Positions 8,429 through 17,253 of a stretch of 64,000 nt of DNA are shown piece after piece. The translations under genes and the position numbers were made by a program. The DNA lies in NCBI GenBank assembly GCA_003490145.1, contig QULQ01000001.1, positions 325,431 to 389,430 on the forward strand, given 5' to 3'. A model generated the notes under the pieces. That model was not told where the DNA came from. It searched no databases and was given only the letters and a program-made list of their open reading frames with translations. Position 1 is the stretch's first letter. Every line of letters starts with the position of its first letter. This DNA is from Lachnospiraceae bacterium OM04-12BH. GTDB taxonomy: Bacteria > Bacillota > Clostridia > Lachnospirales > Lachnospiraceae.

Positions 8429-11011
8429 TTATTGTTCTGTCTCCTTCTGCTCTTCCAGCTTCGGGAACTGCAGTATCACCTTGAACAGATCACCATCTAC
8501 CTTCACATTCAGCTGTCCATTCATGGCAACCGTCAGATTCTTCGCAATGGAAAGTCCAAGTCCGCTTCCTTCTGTAGTCCTCGATTCATCTCCGCGGATA
8601 AAGCGTTCTGTCAGTTCATCCCCACTGACAGATACCGGGTTTTCTGAAATGTTCTTAACAGCTACCTGTACCAGTGTTCCACTCTCACTGTTCTTATCTT
8701 CTACATCAATATAAACCCTTGTACCTGGCAGAGCGTACTTGATTACATTGCTAAACAGATTTTCAATGACTCTGAAGATCCTTCTGGAATCTGCCTCAAT
8801 ACAGGCACTTCCATTTTCGGTACGGAGTACGGGGATCAGCCCTCTGCCTTCAAACTTCTCCGAAAATTCCCCAATCGACTGATGCAGCAATTCGATCAGA
8901 TCGATCCTTTCGAAGTGGAGTATAATATTTCCTGAAGAAATCTTGGAAGCCTCCACCAGATCATCTGTCAGCTGCTTGAGCCGCTGCGATTTGGCATCCA
9001 AAACAGCAATATATTCCTTCACCTTTTCATCTTCTATATTCTCACGCTTCAGCAAGTCAACATAATTGATGATCGAAGTCAGCGGTGTTTTGATATCATG
9101 GGATACATTAGTGATCAGATCCGCTTTCAGTCTTTCATCCTTCATGCTGATCGCTACTGCCTCCCGGATCCCGTCTCCAATATGGTTCACCTCCCTGGCA
9201 AGAACCAGATTGTCTCCGGTAAGCCCTTCCTCCGGAATCTGATAATTCATATCCCCTGCATTCATTTTTTTGATCCCTGTCAGGATCCTATCCCTGCCAA
9301 CCGCTGCACGCAGCAGAGAAATAATCACCAAAATACCAATCAGGATAAGCATCAGTATGAGCACCACCGTCGTACCGGCAGTTGCCCTGTAGGCAATCAG
9401 TATGGAAATCAGTACTGCCATAAGGAGCACACCTGATGGGATCAGCACCCGTAGTGTTGTATTTGCATGCCCGTACAGATAGCTGCCTGCCCTTCGGCTT
9501 ATCCTTACCAGCTCTGCAAGGAGACTGTCTTTCCACAGTGTTCCTGCCTTGATCCTCCTGACCAGGCTGAAATAGAAGAAGGAGAAACCACCGCTTACAA
9601 GCAGCGCATATAACAGGACAAGACCGCAGGTCAGTGACCTGCCTTCTGCAAATTCATCTGTCACTGTCTTAAGAAGTCTGGTTCCCTGATATCCGAGGAT
9701 CACAAGAAGCTCTCCTGTCACAACTGCCAATACCAGCATGATCTCTGTAGGAATCTTATCCTCCCATTTCAGCAACACCTTCTTTTCTCCGTTTTCCAGC
9801 ATGACTGCTTTTCCTTCTGCTGCAGTCAGTACCAGCATAAGCAGGAGATATAATCCGCCAAACAGTACAATCCCGATCAGATACTGCCACAGATAAGGGG
9901 AATACTGGCTGTATGCGTTTTTCGCAGTCTGAAACGCGTCTGCCTCCTTATATCCGGTTTTCACGCCAACCAGGATCTGGGTATCATCCGGATAAGCATA
10001 CGAATAGCCATTCAGCACATAACGCGGTGTCTTTTCCTGTACCTTGGTATTAGTAATAAAGGACATATTCTGTGGATCATAGATCAGATACCTGCTGCAT
10101 TCCTCCTGAAGCTGTGCTGTCAGTGCATCCATGCTTTTATTCTTTATATTTTCATTGCTGTAGACAACAGTCTGATCTCCTGTGGTTCTGCGAACAAAGT
10201 AAACAAAATTGCTGTTGCCACTGTCATAATAATCCTGATAGGTCAGATATTCATTATAGTTGATCAGCAGATCCTCTGCGGCTGACTGTACATGATCCCG
10301 GAGAGCTGTATATTCCTCCCAGGAAGAAACGTAATCTTCAATATTCTTACCATCCACTGTATGATAGCGATTCTTCAGTATATTAACTGTCACATTATCC
10401 CGGATTGGATTCTCCGGGTCAGAAAGCACATTGCCGGATACATCTACCACTCTTACCTTCTGCTCCAAATCCGTATTCAGATAACTGCCACCATCCACAT
10501 TTCCCTCTACATAAGTGACTTCTCTGGTACGGCTCAGAAACTGATCTGCTTCTTCCCCTGTCATATAGGTTTCTTCTGTTTCAAATCCATACTGTGCCCA
10601 CTTCAGCAGATCCTCCAGATAATACCTTGCTGTAATATATTCTCCAGCGATTCCAGAATACCTGTTATCAAAGGCAGTTACATCAATGACCTTCTTCGGA
10701 TCAAACTTCCCGTCAGTTTCCATCTGCGAACGGATCGCCCCATAGCAGATGATATCTGATATGTCCCTGCCAAGAAGCTTATTGAATACCATGGAATCCT
10801 CAAACTCCGTATTGGTATCCCCCATATCAAAAAAGAAGGTTTCTGTATCTTTCCTGCCTTCCACCGTAACAAAGGAAGAAAGAAGCACCACCGTTGCAAG
10901 GCAGGCTGCTCCTGCAAAACAGATATGCTGAAGAAGATGCAGCGTGCCTAAAGCACCCTTCTTTTTCTTTCTGACCTTTTTATCCTTTTTTTCTTCGTTT
11001 TCTTTTTTCAT
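8429..11011 (-). CDS. Multi-pass membrane sensor histidine kinase
   Basis: Receptor kinase of a two-component system. The 860 residues comprise a very basic cytoplasmic N-terminus (1-22), TM1 (about 25-48), an extracytoplasmic domain of about 320 residues (50-370), then five more hydrophobic helices (about 374-397, 421-440, 462-482, 521-540, 545-567). A HAMP-like linker leads to the dimerisation domain with phosphoacceptor His638 in NVSHDIKTPLTS. The ATPase domain has an N-box (NLFSNVIKYA) and the GSGLGLSIAK motif. The ATG at 11011 has GGGAG 5 bases upstream. It is downstream of its response regulator by 28 bases. The ligand cannot be read from sequence; five helices between sensor and kinase are unusual. 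Confidence 0.93.
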   Translation of the reverse strand: MKKENEEKKDKKVRKKKKGALGTLHLLQHICFAGAACLATVVLLSSFVTVEGRKDTETFFFDMGDTNTEFEDSMVFNKLLGRDISDIICYGAIRSQMETDGKFDPKKVIDVTAFDNRYSGIAGEYITARYYLEDLLKWAQYGFETEETYMTGEEADQFLSRTREVTYVEGNVDGGSYLNTDLEQKVRVVDVSGNVLSDPENPIRDNVTVNILKNRYHTVDGKNIEDYVSSWEEYTALRDHVQSAAEDLLINYNEYLTYQDYYDSGNSNFVYFVRRTTGDQTVVYSNENIKNKSMDALTAQLQEECSRYLIYDPQNMSFITNTKVQEKTPRYVLNGYSYAYPDDTQILVGVKTGYKEADAFQTAKNAYSQYSPYLWQYLIGIVLFGGLYLLLMLVLTAAEGKAVMLENGEKKVLLKWEDKIPTEIMLVLAVVTGELLVILGYQGTRLLKTVTDEFAEGRSLTCGLVLLYALLVSGGFSFFYFSLVRRIKAGTLWKDSLLAELVRISRRAGSYLYGHANTTLRVLIPSGVLLMAVLISILIAYRATAGTTVVLILMLILIGILVIISLLRAAVGRDRILTGIKKMNAGDMNYQIPEEGLTGDNLVLAREVNHIGDGIREAVAISMKDERLKADLITNVSHDIKTPLTSIINYVDLLKRENIEDEKVKEYIAVLDAKSQRLKQLTDDLVEASKISSGNIILHFERIDLIELLHQSIGEFSEKFEGRGLIPVLRTENGSACIEADSRRIFRVIENLFSNVIKYALPGTRVYIDVEDKNSESGTLVQVAVKNISENPVSVSGDELTERFIRGDESRTTEGSGLGLSIAKNLTVAMNGQLNVKVDGDLFKVILQFPKLEEQKETEQ

Positions 11012-11039
11012 TTACACTCCCTCTTCTGCCGCAGGGGAT

Positions 11040-11732
11040 CTACTGCTTTTCCACCTTATAGCCAACACCCCAGACTACCTTCAGATAACGTGGTTCCTTG
11101 GGATTGATCTCGATCTTCTCCCTGATATGCCGGATATGTACCGCAACCGTGTTGTCAGCGCCGATTGCTTCTTCATTCCAGATATTTTCATAGATCTGAT
11201 CAATGGAAAATACCCTTCCCTGATTTTTTACAAGAAGCAGCAGAATGTTATACTCGATCGGTGTCAGCTTCACCGGTTCTCCATCCACCGTTACTTCCTT
11301 GGTATCATCATTCATGCAAAGACCCCCAGCAACAAAGAGAGCATTATTCGTCACATTCAGGCTGCCAAGACTGGTATACCGTCTCAAATTGGACTTGACC
11401 CTTGCCACCAGCTCCAGCGGATTAAAGGGCTTAGTCACATAATCATCTGCCCCTACATTCAGCCCGAGGATCTTGTCAGTATCCTCTGACTTGGCTGAAA
11501 GGAAGATAACCGGCACACTGTTGGATTCCCGGATTTTAATGGTAGCTCTGATCCCATCCAGCTTTGGCATCATGATATCAATGATCACAAGCTGTACGCT
11601 TTCTGTTTTCAGTACCTCAAGAGCCTGCTCTCCGTCGTAGGCCTTCAGCACACGATATCCTTCCTGGTTCAGATAAATTTCAATGGCATCCACAATCTCC
11701 CTGTCATCGTCGCAGACAAGAATATTCATCAT
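11040..11732 (-). CDS. OmpR/PhoB-family response regulator
   Basis: DNA-binding partner of the adjacent kinase. The receiver domain has the acidic cluster CDDD (7-10), phosphoacceptor Asp52 in IIDIMMPKLDG, and the KPF motif. The C-terminal winged helix ends with HIRHIREKIE and the WGVGYK signature of the family. The start at 11732 is chosen because AAGGAG lies 6 bases upstream; the longer frame beginning with GTG at 11753 contains that ribosome site and is unlikely. Candidate autoregulatory sites lie just upstream (11771-11836). Confidence 0.96.
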   Translation of the reverse strand: MMNILVCDDDREIVDAIEIYLNQEGYRVLKAYDGEQALEVLKTESVQLVIIDIMMPKLDGIRATIKIRESNSVPVIFLSAKSEDTDKILGLNVGADDYVTKPFNPLELVARVKSNLRRYTSLGSLNVTNNALFVAGGLCMNDDTKEVTVDGEPVKLTPIEYNILLLLVKNQGRVFSIDQIYENIWNEEAIGADNTVAVHIRHIREKIEINPKEPRYLKVVWGVGYKVEKQ

Positions 11733-11770
11733 CTTTTTCTCCTTATACCCCACAGGGCTTTCTTTTGCTT

Positions 11771-11836
11771 CCTGTGTTTATAGTAAAACACAGGATTGTT
11801 AAGTATTATCAGGGAATTTCTTTAAGATTTTCTTAA
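11771..11836 (-). promoter_or_regulatory. Dyad symmetries upstream of the two-component operon
   Basis: A perfect 9-bp inverted repeat, CCTGTGTTT (11771-11779) and AAACACAGG (11786-11794), with a 6-base centre, covers a possible -10 (TACTAT or TATAAA on the minus strand). A second dyad, TTAAGA-3-TCTTAA (11822-11836), overlaps the stop codon of pgeF. On the minus strand TTAA elements recur with spacings of 11 and 23 bases, as expected for direct-repeat binding by OmpR-type regulators. No good -35 is visible. The first repeat could instead be a weak terminator for pgeF, but it lacks a T-run. Confidence 0.45.
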
Positions 11837-12697
11837 TTCCATAAAAGCAGCCAGATTCCCCCGTTTTCCATGGCTTGCCCGGTGTGAAAACAGATAATCC
11901 GGATTATGACAGGTACAGATATCAGTAATTTCCAGATGCTCTTTTAAGATCCCGGCATCCAGAAGTACCGTTTCATTCGCCTTCCAGAGATCAAGCTGGT
12001 ATTTTCCTTCTCTTTTCCCCGGAAGAACAATTCCCTTCTGCTCCGGGAATTCCTTTAAGAAGGGTTCTGCCACATCAAAGCCAATCTCATAACAGTCTGC
12101 ACAGATTGACGGGCCTATGGCAGCATACACATCCTTCGGTCTTGTTCCAAAAGCATTTTTCATGGCAAGCAGCGTCTTTTCCCCCATTCTTTCTACCGTA
12201 CCCCGCCAGCCGGAATGGGAAAGTCCGATTGCCCTATGTCTGACATCCACAAAAAACAGTGGCACGCAGTCAGCATAAAAGGTGGCAAGTAAAAGCCCAG
12301 GTGTATCCGTGATCAGTCCGTCCACATCCGTAAACTCCCTTTTCCTTGTGACACCCTTCCCCGCATCTTCCTCTGTTACCAGCCGTACATTTGTCGTATG
12401 AGTCTGATGGGAGCATACAATCCTGTCCGGTGCCTCATCGAAAATTGCTGCCACTCTCCTGAAATTCTCATCTACAGCTCCCTCTTCATCCCCTCTTGTA
12501 TAACTGAGATTTAAGGATGAAAAAATGCCGGTACTGACACCGCCCATTCTTGTTGTAAACAGATGGTCTGCAATACCGGTTTTTGCAAGCTGCGGAAAAC
12601 ATAAATATTCCAGTTCACCATATTTTTTCTGCTGTAATATCTCCGCTTCCCCGATCCTTATAACCGGATAACAGGAAGCTGCTTCCTCTAATAACAT
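11822..12697 (-). CDS. pgeF: PgeF/YfiH family protein (purine nucleoside phosphorylase, formerly laccase-domain)
   Basis: Family with a Zn/Cu-type site, shown for homologues to act as purine nucleoside phosphorylase/adenosine deaminase and named for peptidoglycan editing in E. coli. The metal-binding residues are visible in CSHQTHTTNV, FYADCVPLFF and LSHSGWRGTV. The family core starts around residue 40 (DHLFTTRMGGVS), and 291 residues is slightly long. The ATG at 12697 has only a weak site (AAAGGG). It follows yraN by 32 bases and closes the operon that starts at ylxM. Confidence 0.93.
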   Translation of the reverse strand: MLLEEAASCYPVIRIGEAEILQQKKYGELEYLCFPQLAKTGIADHLFTTRMGGVSTGIFSSLNLSYTRGDEEGAVDENFRRVAAIFDEAPDRIVCSHQTHTTNVRLVTEEDAGKGVTRKREFTDVDGLITDTPGLLLATFYADCVPLFFVDVRHRAIGLSHSGWRGTVERMGEKTLLAMKNAFGTRPKDVYAAIGPSICADCYEIGFDVAEPFLKEFPEQKGIVLPGKREGKYQLDLWKANETVLLDAGILKEHLEITDICTCHNPDYLFSHRASHGKRGNLAAFMELRKS

Positions 12698-12729
12698 AAC
12701 CTATACCCTTTCCGGAATCCGGTCTTAAT

Positions 12730-13095
12730 CTACCAGGCACATGCCCCTGTATAGGGGAATGCGTTCTGATACCAGCTGATTTCTTCTCCAAGTATAGCCA
12801 CTACATCATACCTGACCTGGTATCTGAAAAAGTGGCGGTTCCTGCTTCGGTAAAAATCAGATGCCCTGCATATCTTTTTCTGTTTGGCTGCAGTTACTGC
12901 TTCCTCCGGAAGTCCCTTTCCTTTGCTCTTTCTGTATTTTACTTCCACAAATACAAGATATTCCCCGTGGATACCAACAAGGTCAATCTCTCCCTGTCTG
13001 CAGTAAAAATTCTTTTCAAGTATCTGAAACCCATGCTGTATCAGATAAGCTGCGGCTCTTTCCTCGTAAACCGCTCCCGTTTCTCTTTTGTTCAA
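12730..13095 (-). CDS. YraN family (UPF0102) endonuclease-like protein
   Basis: A 121-residue protein with the restriction-endonuclease-like core of UPF0102: GAVYEERAAAYL near the N-terminus, then QGEIDLV with the EID metal site and VFVEVKYRKS with the ExK-type motif. The cellular role of this family is not settled. The start is TTG at 13095, supported by AGGAGAAGGA directly upstream; no ATG exists in the conserved position. It sits between the FlhB-like gene and pgeF. Confidence 0.92.
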   Translation of the reverse strand: MNKRETGAVYEERAAAYLIQHGFQILEKNFYCRQGEIDLVGIHGEYLVFVEVKYRKSKGKGLPEEAVTAAKQKKICRASDFYRSRNRHFFRYQVRYDVVAILGEEISWYQNAFPYTGACAW

Positions 13096-13103
13096 TCCTT
13101 CTC

Positions 13104-13394
13104 CTATCGTACCTTATCCATTTTTGCCTTGATCTTATCCATGGCATCCACAAAAACAAGGATCTCCGCTACCACCTCATAAAGCTCCGGCGGGATCATT
13201 TCTCCGATTTCCAGTCTTGACAGCGTTTCTGCCAGAGAATCATCCCTGTGCACCGGTACCTTGGACTCCTGTGCTCTCTCTATGATCCTTTCTGCCAGCA
13301 TGCCTTTTCCGGACGCAATGACCTTCGGCGCTTCTTCTGCAGGGTCATAGGAGAGGGCAATGGCCTGTTTTACCTTTTCTTTCTTTTCTTTCAT
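13104..13394 (-). CDS. FlhB C-terminal-domain-like protein (YlqH type)
   Basis: A 96-residue soluble protein matching only the cytoplasmic domain of the flagellar/type III export protein FlhB (IALSYDPAEEAPKVIASGKG, then ERIIERAQES and VHRDDSLAETL). The autocleavage motif NPTH of true FlhB is replaced: the segment after LSYD is PAEEAP, so no self-cleavage is expected. The start at 13394 has AGGAG 7 bases upstream; the extension to 13421 would overlap the previous gene. B. subtilis has the same arrangement (rnhB-ylqG-ylqH), where the role is also unclear. No membrane helices are present. Confidence 0.9.
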   Translation of the reverse strand: MKEKKEKVKQAIALSYDPAEEAPKVIASGKGMLAERIIERAQESKVPVHRDDSLAETLSRLEIGEMIPPELYEVVAEILVFVDAMDKIKAKMDKVR

Positions 13395-13404
13395 AGCCTG
13401 TCTC

Positions 13405-15063
13405 CTATGCTCTGGCATCAAAGGAGCTGCTGGATATCAGAACCTTTTCCTTTGATGATACCTTTTTATCCCTGTCCAGCATTTCATCTATTGGATGCTG
13501 TGCCTTGTCCTTCTGTTCAAAAGAAGCGTCCATGGAATATCCTCTCTTCATCAGTCTCTGGTTCAATGTATCAATATTGGCCGCCACCAGATCAAGTGCC
13601 TTTTCATCTGAAAGGCAGAATTTCGTTGATACATGGCTATCTCTCAGGCTGACATGGATATCTATCTCACCAAGATGCTCCAGGTCAAGGTGCAGGAGTG
13701 CACTGACCTGCCCATCCTTCTTTGCAAGATTCTTTTTATTGGTATAAACATAGAGCTCCCCGGCAGCTTCCTGCCCGGACAGCTTCAGTGGAAGCTGTAC
13801 ATAGGTAAACATCTGGTTCAGCTGATTCATAAACTCTACATTAGAAGAAAGATTCTGAATTGACTGGGACAGTGCAGGATTTTCCTTTGCCATTCCCTGC
13901 AGTGCCTGATTCATCCGTGAAAGCTGACTGTCCAGTTTCTCATAGAGCTTTTCCACCTGACCATCCTCTCCAACCTCGTCCGGTGTCAGAAGGAATTTCT
14001 CTGTCAGACCCTTTTTCAGGTTTTCAAGGAACTCATTATCCTTAAGCAGCTCCAGGATACCATTCTTCTGTTCGGTTGACAGCCTGCCATCCTTCACCAC
14101 CCTGCCAAGCTCTGTAAGAAGCTCCTTTGCCGGCAGTTCCCCTTTCAGACAGGCATTTACCGTTTCTTCAGAAAATCCGGCTTTCTGCAGGACATCTGAA
14201 AGCGCCATTCCAAGGCCTTTCTCTCCTGCCTGTTCTGCCATTCCCGGCATAAACGGGAGCTTTTCCTTCCCTGCATTTTCTTCTGGAGCTTCCGTCATTA
14301 CAGCATTTTTGAAGGTCTGAATGACATTGTCATCTCCTGCCATATTTTCCTCTGTCTGTACATTCTCTGTCCCGGAAGGCTCACCAAGGACTACTTTCAA
14401 AAAAGTAAATACATCCTCCGGATTATCTGAAGCAGCCAGAGAAGAAAGCTGCTCCGCCACCTCTCCCATCAGGATTTTTACCCCCTCTGTTACCTGACCT
14501 TCATAATTTTTGTAGGACTGAAGCTGCGTGATATTCTCTTCCGTCACCGGAAGCCCCATCCTGTTAAGCTGTACCAGTGTGGTAATATCCGCATCCATAT
14601 GGGCATTCACAGTCCTGTACATGGAAGAAAGAGAATCCGGATCCAGCTTCATTCCTTCCTTCATCATGGCTTCCACCATCTTCATGGTTTCTTCATTTCT
14701 TGGAAGTCCTGCAAGCTCAAGTGCTTTCTCTGCTCCTGAACCGGATGTCATATTTTCAAAAAGAGGACTTAAGACCACCTTCATCCCACCGATGGATTTA
14801 ATTCCAAAGGTCAGCTGCTGGCCTGCCTCCACATCCATGGCAAGTGAAAGCCTTGCCCGAAGGAGCTGGTTTTTCCCTATTGCAAGCAGGATATCCTGTC
14901 CATCTGCTTCTATGACCTCTCCTGTCACAGACTGCCCGGGCATCTTGCCCTCCATCTCCTTCATGCCGTTTCTCAGACCCTTTTCCAGCGTGGAAAAGGA
15001 CATATCACGACTGTTCTCCTGTATCTGCTGATTTCCCTGTGTAAATAAAGAAGAAAGCCTCAT
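13405..15063 (-). CDS. FliK/flagellar hook-length-control-like protein (YlqG type)
   Basis: The 552-residue product has a Met/Glu/Lys-rich helical first part and, at about residues 425-520, a C-terminal Flg_hook-type domain (LHLDLEHLGEIDIHVSLRD, LVAANIDTLNQRLMKRGY). The N-terminal 60-130 region (VTGEVIEADGQDILLAIGKN) looks like a beta-barrel segment. It is an orphan relative of FliK outside any flagellar cluster, paired with the FlhB-like gene 10 bases downstream, as in B. subtilis ylqG-ylqH. Start ATG at 15063 with AGGAGG 4 bases upstream. Function unknown. Confidence 0.85.
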   Translation of the reverse strand: MRLSSLFTQGNQQIQENSRDMSFSTLEKGLRNGMKEMEGKMPGQSVTGEVIEADGQDILLAIGKNQLLRARLSLAMDVEAGQQLTFGIKSIGGMKVVLSPLFENMTSGSGAEKALELAGLPRNEETMKMVEAMMKEGMKLDPDSLSSMYRTVNAHMDADITTLVQLNRMGLPVTEENITQLQSYKNYEGQVTEGVKILMGEVAEQLSSLAASDNPEDVFTFLKVVLGEPSGTENVQTEENMAGDDNVIQTFKNAVMTEAPEENAGKEKLPFMPGMAEQAGEKGLGMALSDVLQKAGFSEETVNACLKGELPAKELLTELGRVVKDGRLSTEQKNGILELLKDNEFLENLKKGLTEKFLLTPDEVGEDGQVEKLYEKLDSQLSRMNQALQGMAKENPALSQSIQNLSSNVEFMNQLNQMFTYVQLPLKLSGQEAAGELYVYTNKKNLAKKDGQVSALLHLDLEHLGEIDIHVSLRDSHVSTKFCLSDEKALDLVAANIDTLNQRLMKRGYSMDASFEQKDKAQHPIDEMLDRDKKVSSKEKVLISSSSFDARA

Positions 15064-15071
15064 AACGCCTC

Positions 15072-15851
15072 CTATAGAAAGTTCCTGATAAAGCTCCTCC
15101 GGTGGATTGGTGTCGGACCAAGTTCCCGGATGGCTGCAATATGCTCTGCGGATCCATAGCCCTTGTTGGCTGCAAAGCCATAGCCCGGATACGTCTTCTC
15201 ATATTCAGTCATCAGCCGGTCTCTTGTCACCTTGGCAATAATGCTTGCTGCCGCTATGGAAATACTCTTGGCATCTCCCTTGATGATCGGTACCTGTCTG
15301 ATCGTTACCTCAGGTATGGTAACCGCATCATTTAGAAGAAGATCCGGCACAGGATCAAGTTCTCCTATGGCCATACGCATAGCTTCATAGGTAGCCTGCA
15401 GAATATTGATCTCATCGATCCTCTCCGGTGTCACAAAGCCAAGTCCCGTACTGACCGCCTTTTCCATGATCACCTCATAGAGCTCTTCTCTCTTTTTTTC
15501 GGATAACTGCTTGGAATCATTTAGATATAAAATATCACAGTTCTTTGGCAGGATCACGGTCCCTGCTACCACAGGTCCTGCCAGTGGTCCTCTTCCCACC
15601 TCATCAATTCCACAGATATAAGAATAACTATCATATTCCTTTTCAAAGCGTTTCATTGACTCAGTCCGTTTCAGTTCCTTTTCATAGGCATCTATCTGCT
15701 TTCTGGCCTGTTCTACCAGCTTTTTTACACCGCTTCTCTCATCTGTTTCATAAGTTCTGATAAACGTTTCGTGATCCTTTAAAAAATCAGGCAGCCCCGG
15801 TAAACTGGCTGCCTGTAATTGTTTCTTTATCTCTGCAATGCTTTCACTCAT
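15072..15851 (-). CDS. rnhB: Ribonuclease HII
   Basis: Cleaves RNA in RNA-DNA hybrids and at single misincorporated ribonucleotides. The signature GIDEVGRGPLAGP begins near residue 81, with catalytic Asp83 and Glu84. The other acidic residues are in YLNDSK and LLNDAV, and the C-terminal GYAANKGYG-like segment is GYGFAANKGYG. An N-terminal helical extension of about 75 residues is typical of the Bacillus-type enzyme. The start at 15851 has AAGGAG 6 bases upstream; the longer frame to 15914 runs inside the signal peptidase gene. Confidence 0.97.
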   Translation of the reverse strand: MSESIAEIKKQLQAASLPGLPDFLKDHETFIRTYETDERSGVKKLVEQARKQIDAYEKELKRTESMKRFEKEYDSYSYICGIDEVGRGPLAGPVVAGTVILPKNCDILYLNDSKQLSEKKREELYEVIMEKAVSTGLGFVTPERIDEINILQATYEAMRMAIGELDPVPDLLLNDAVTIPEVTIRQVPIIKGDAKSISIAAASIIAKVTRDRLMTEYEKTYPGYGFAANKGYGSAEHIAAIRELGPTPIHRRSFIRNFL

Positions 15852-15862
15852 TTTCTGCTCCT

Positions 15863-16405
15863 TTACTGATGCCGGATCAGTCCTATCTGATCCAGCGGCC
15901 AGATCCGCATCCACGCTTTTCCTATGATCTCACTACGGTGGATATTCCCCACTACAGGATCCCGGCTGTCAGAACTGTTATTCCTGTTATCACCCATGAC
16001 AAAATATTCATCTTTCCCAAGTGTGATCGGTTCATAAGCCCGCCCAGAATCAAGAATAACCTCTTTTCCATAGTGCTCCTCAAGCTCCTCACCGTCAATG
16101 AATATCGTACCATTCTCATCAATATAGACTGTCTCACCCGGAAGACCTATGATACGCTTGATATAATATGTCTTATCCTCATAGCGGAATGGAAATACTA
16201 TAATATCGAATCTTTCCGGATCAGAAAACCTGTAGGAAATTTTATCTACGATCAGATTGTTCCCATCATGAAGTGTCGGCTCCATGGAAGCACCGCTGAC
16301 CTTCGTCCGCTGTCCAACATAAGTAACTACCAGAAATGTAAGAACAAGAACGATCAATAAATAAATACTGGTGCTGAGTATCTCTTTTAATGTATTGTTT
16401 TTCAC
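15863..16405 (-). CDS. lepB: Signal peptidase I (copy A)
   Basis: Membrane-bound leader peptidase that cleaves Sec and Tat signal peptides outside the membrane. One N-terminal helix (about 9-30) is followed by SGASMEPTL with catalytic Ser40, YYIKRIIGLPGE with the catalytic lysine near residue 82, and GDNRNNSSDSR (box E). I choose GTG at 16405, because GGAGG lies 7 bases upstream and the start overlaps the rbgA stop codon as GTGA; a GTG at 16411 is too close to the site. It is the second of two signal peptidases that flank rbgA. Confidence 0.93.
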   Translation of the reverse strand: MKNNTLKEILSTSIYLLIVLVLTFLVVTYVGQRTKVSGASMEPTLHDGNNLIVDKISYRFSDPERFDIIVFPFRYEDKTYYIKRIIGLPGETVYIDENGTIFIDGEELEEHYGKEVILDSGRAYEPITLGKDEYFVMGDNRNNSSDSRDPVVGNIHRSEIIGKAWMRIWPLDQIGLIRHQ

Positions 16406-17253
16406 TTCCACTCCTCCGGACTCTCCAGCGTGATCCTGCCAAGTCTGCCACCCCTGAAATCATCTACGATGATACGGGAAGTCCTTAGAAGATCCGGTTC
16501 CTCTCCCTTCAGAAAGCACTTTCTCTGAATACTGATCTCCTTTAACATGGCATAAGCATCCCCGGATTCCTCTGTTTCATATCGTTCACGGATTTTCCCC
16601 TGATAATGCTCATACAGATAGATAAGGATGGCAGCTGCCAGCTCATCCGCATGAAGTATCTCATCATTGATGGAGCCAATCATGGCAAGCCTTTCACCTA
16701 CCTGCTGATTTTCAAATCTTGGCCATAGAATCCCCGGTGTGTCCAGAAGCTCCAGATTCTGATTCAGTCTGATCCACTGCTTTCCCTTGGTTACACCTGG
16801 CTTATTACCGGTTTTGGTACACCCCTTTCCGGCAAAAGCATTGATAAAGGTTGATTTCCCAACATTGGGGATGCCGACCACCATAGCCCTGATAGGCCTG
16901 TTCTTAATACCTCTTCTTCTGTCTCTTTCGATCTTCTCCTTACAGGCCTCCTGCACAAGTCCCTGTACAGCACGCACACCGGCTCCTGTCCTTGCGTTGA
17001 TCTCAAGAACATGAAAGCCCTTTTTCTTAAAATATTCCGTCCATTCCGCATTTCCTGCAGGATCAGCAAGATCTGCCTTATTCAGCAGGATCACCCTTGC
17101 TTTATTACCTGCCAGAGAATCGATATCCGGATTCTTGCTGCTCATGGGAGTTCTGGCATCCACTAACTCGATCACAAGATCGATCAGCTTTATATTTTCC
17201 TGCATCATCCGGACAGCCTTCGTCATATGCCCCGGATACCACTGATAATTCAT
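16402..17253 (-). CDS. rbgA: Ribosome biogenesis GTPase RbgA (YlqF)
   Basis: Circularly permuted GTPase acting in late 50S assembly. The motif order is permuted as expected: NKADL (G4) at about 57-61, then GIPNVGKSTFINA (G1) and DTPGILWP (G3). The N-terminal WYPGHMTKA is characteristic. The length of 283 residues is normal. The start overlaps the upstream signal peptidase stop by one base (TAATG), so translation is coupled; the ribosome site is weak (GGGTT). Confidence 0.97.
   Translation of the reverse strand: MNYQWYPGHMTKAVRMMQENIKLIDLVIELVDARTPMSSKNPDIDSLAGNKARVILLNKADLADPAGNAEWTEYFKKKGFHVLEINARTGAGVRAVQGLVQEACKEKIERDRRRGIKNRPIRAMVVGIPNVGKSTFINAFAGKGCTKTGNKPGVTKGKQWIRLNQNLELLDTPGILWPRFENQQVGERLAMIGSINDEILHADELAAAILIYLYEHYQGKIRERYETEESGDAYAMLKEISIQRKCFLKGEEPDLLRTSRIIVDDFRGGRLGRITLESPEEWK

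Noticed and set aside
13104..15063. Flagellar operon
   Set aside because: Only a FliK-like and a FlhB-domain protein occur, in the ylqG-ylqH position; no basal-body, export or flagellin gene is near.
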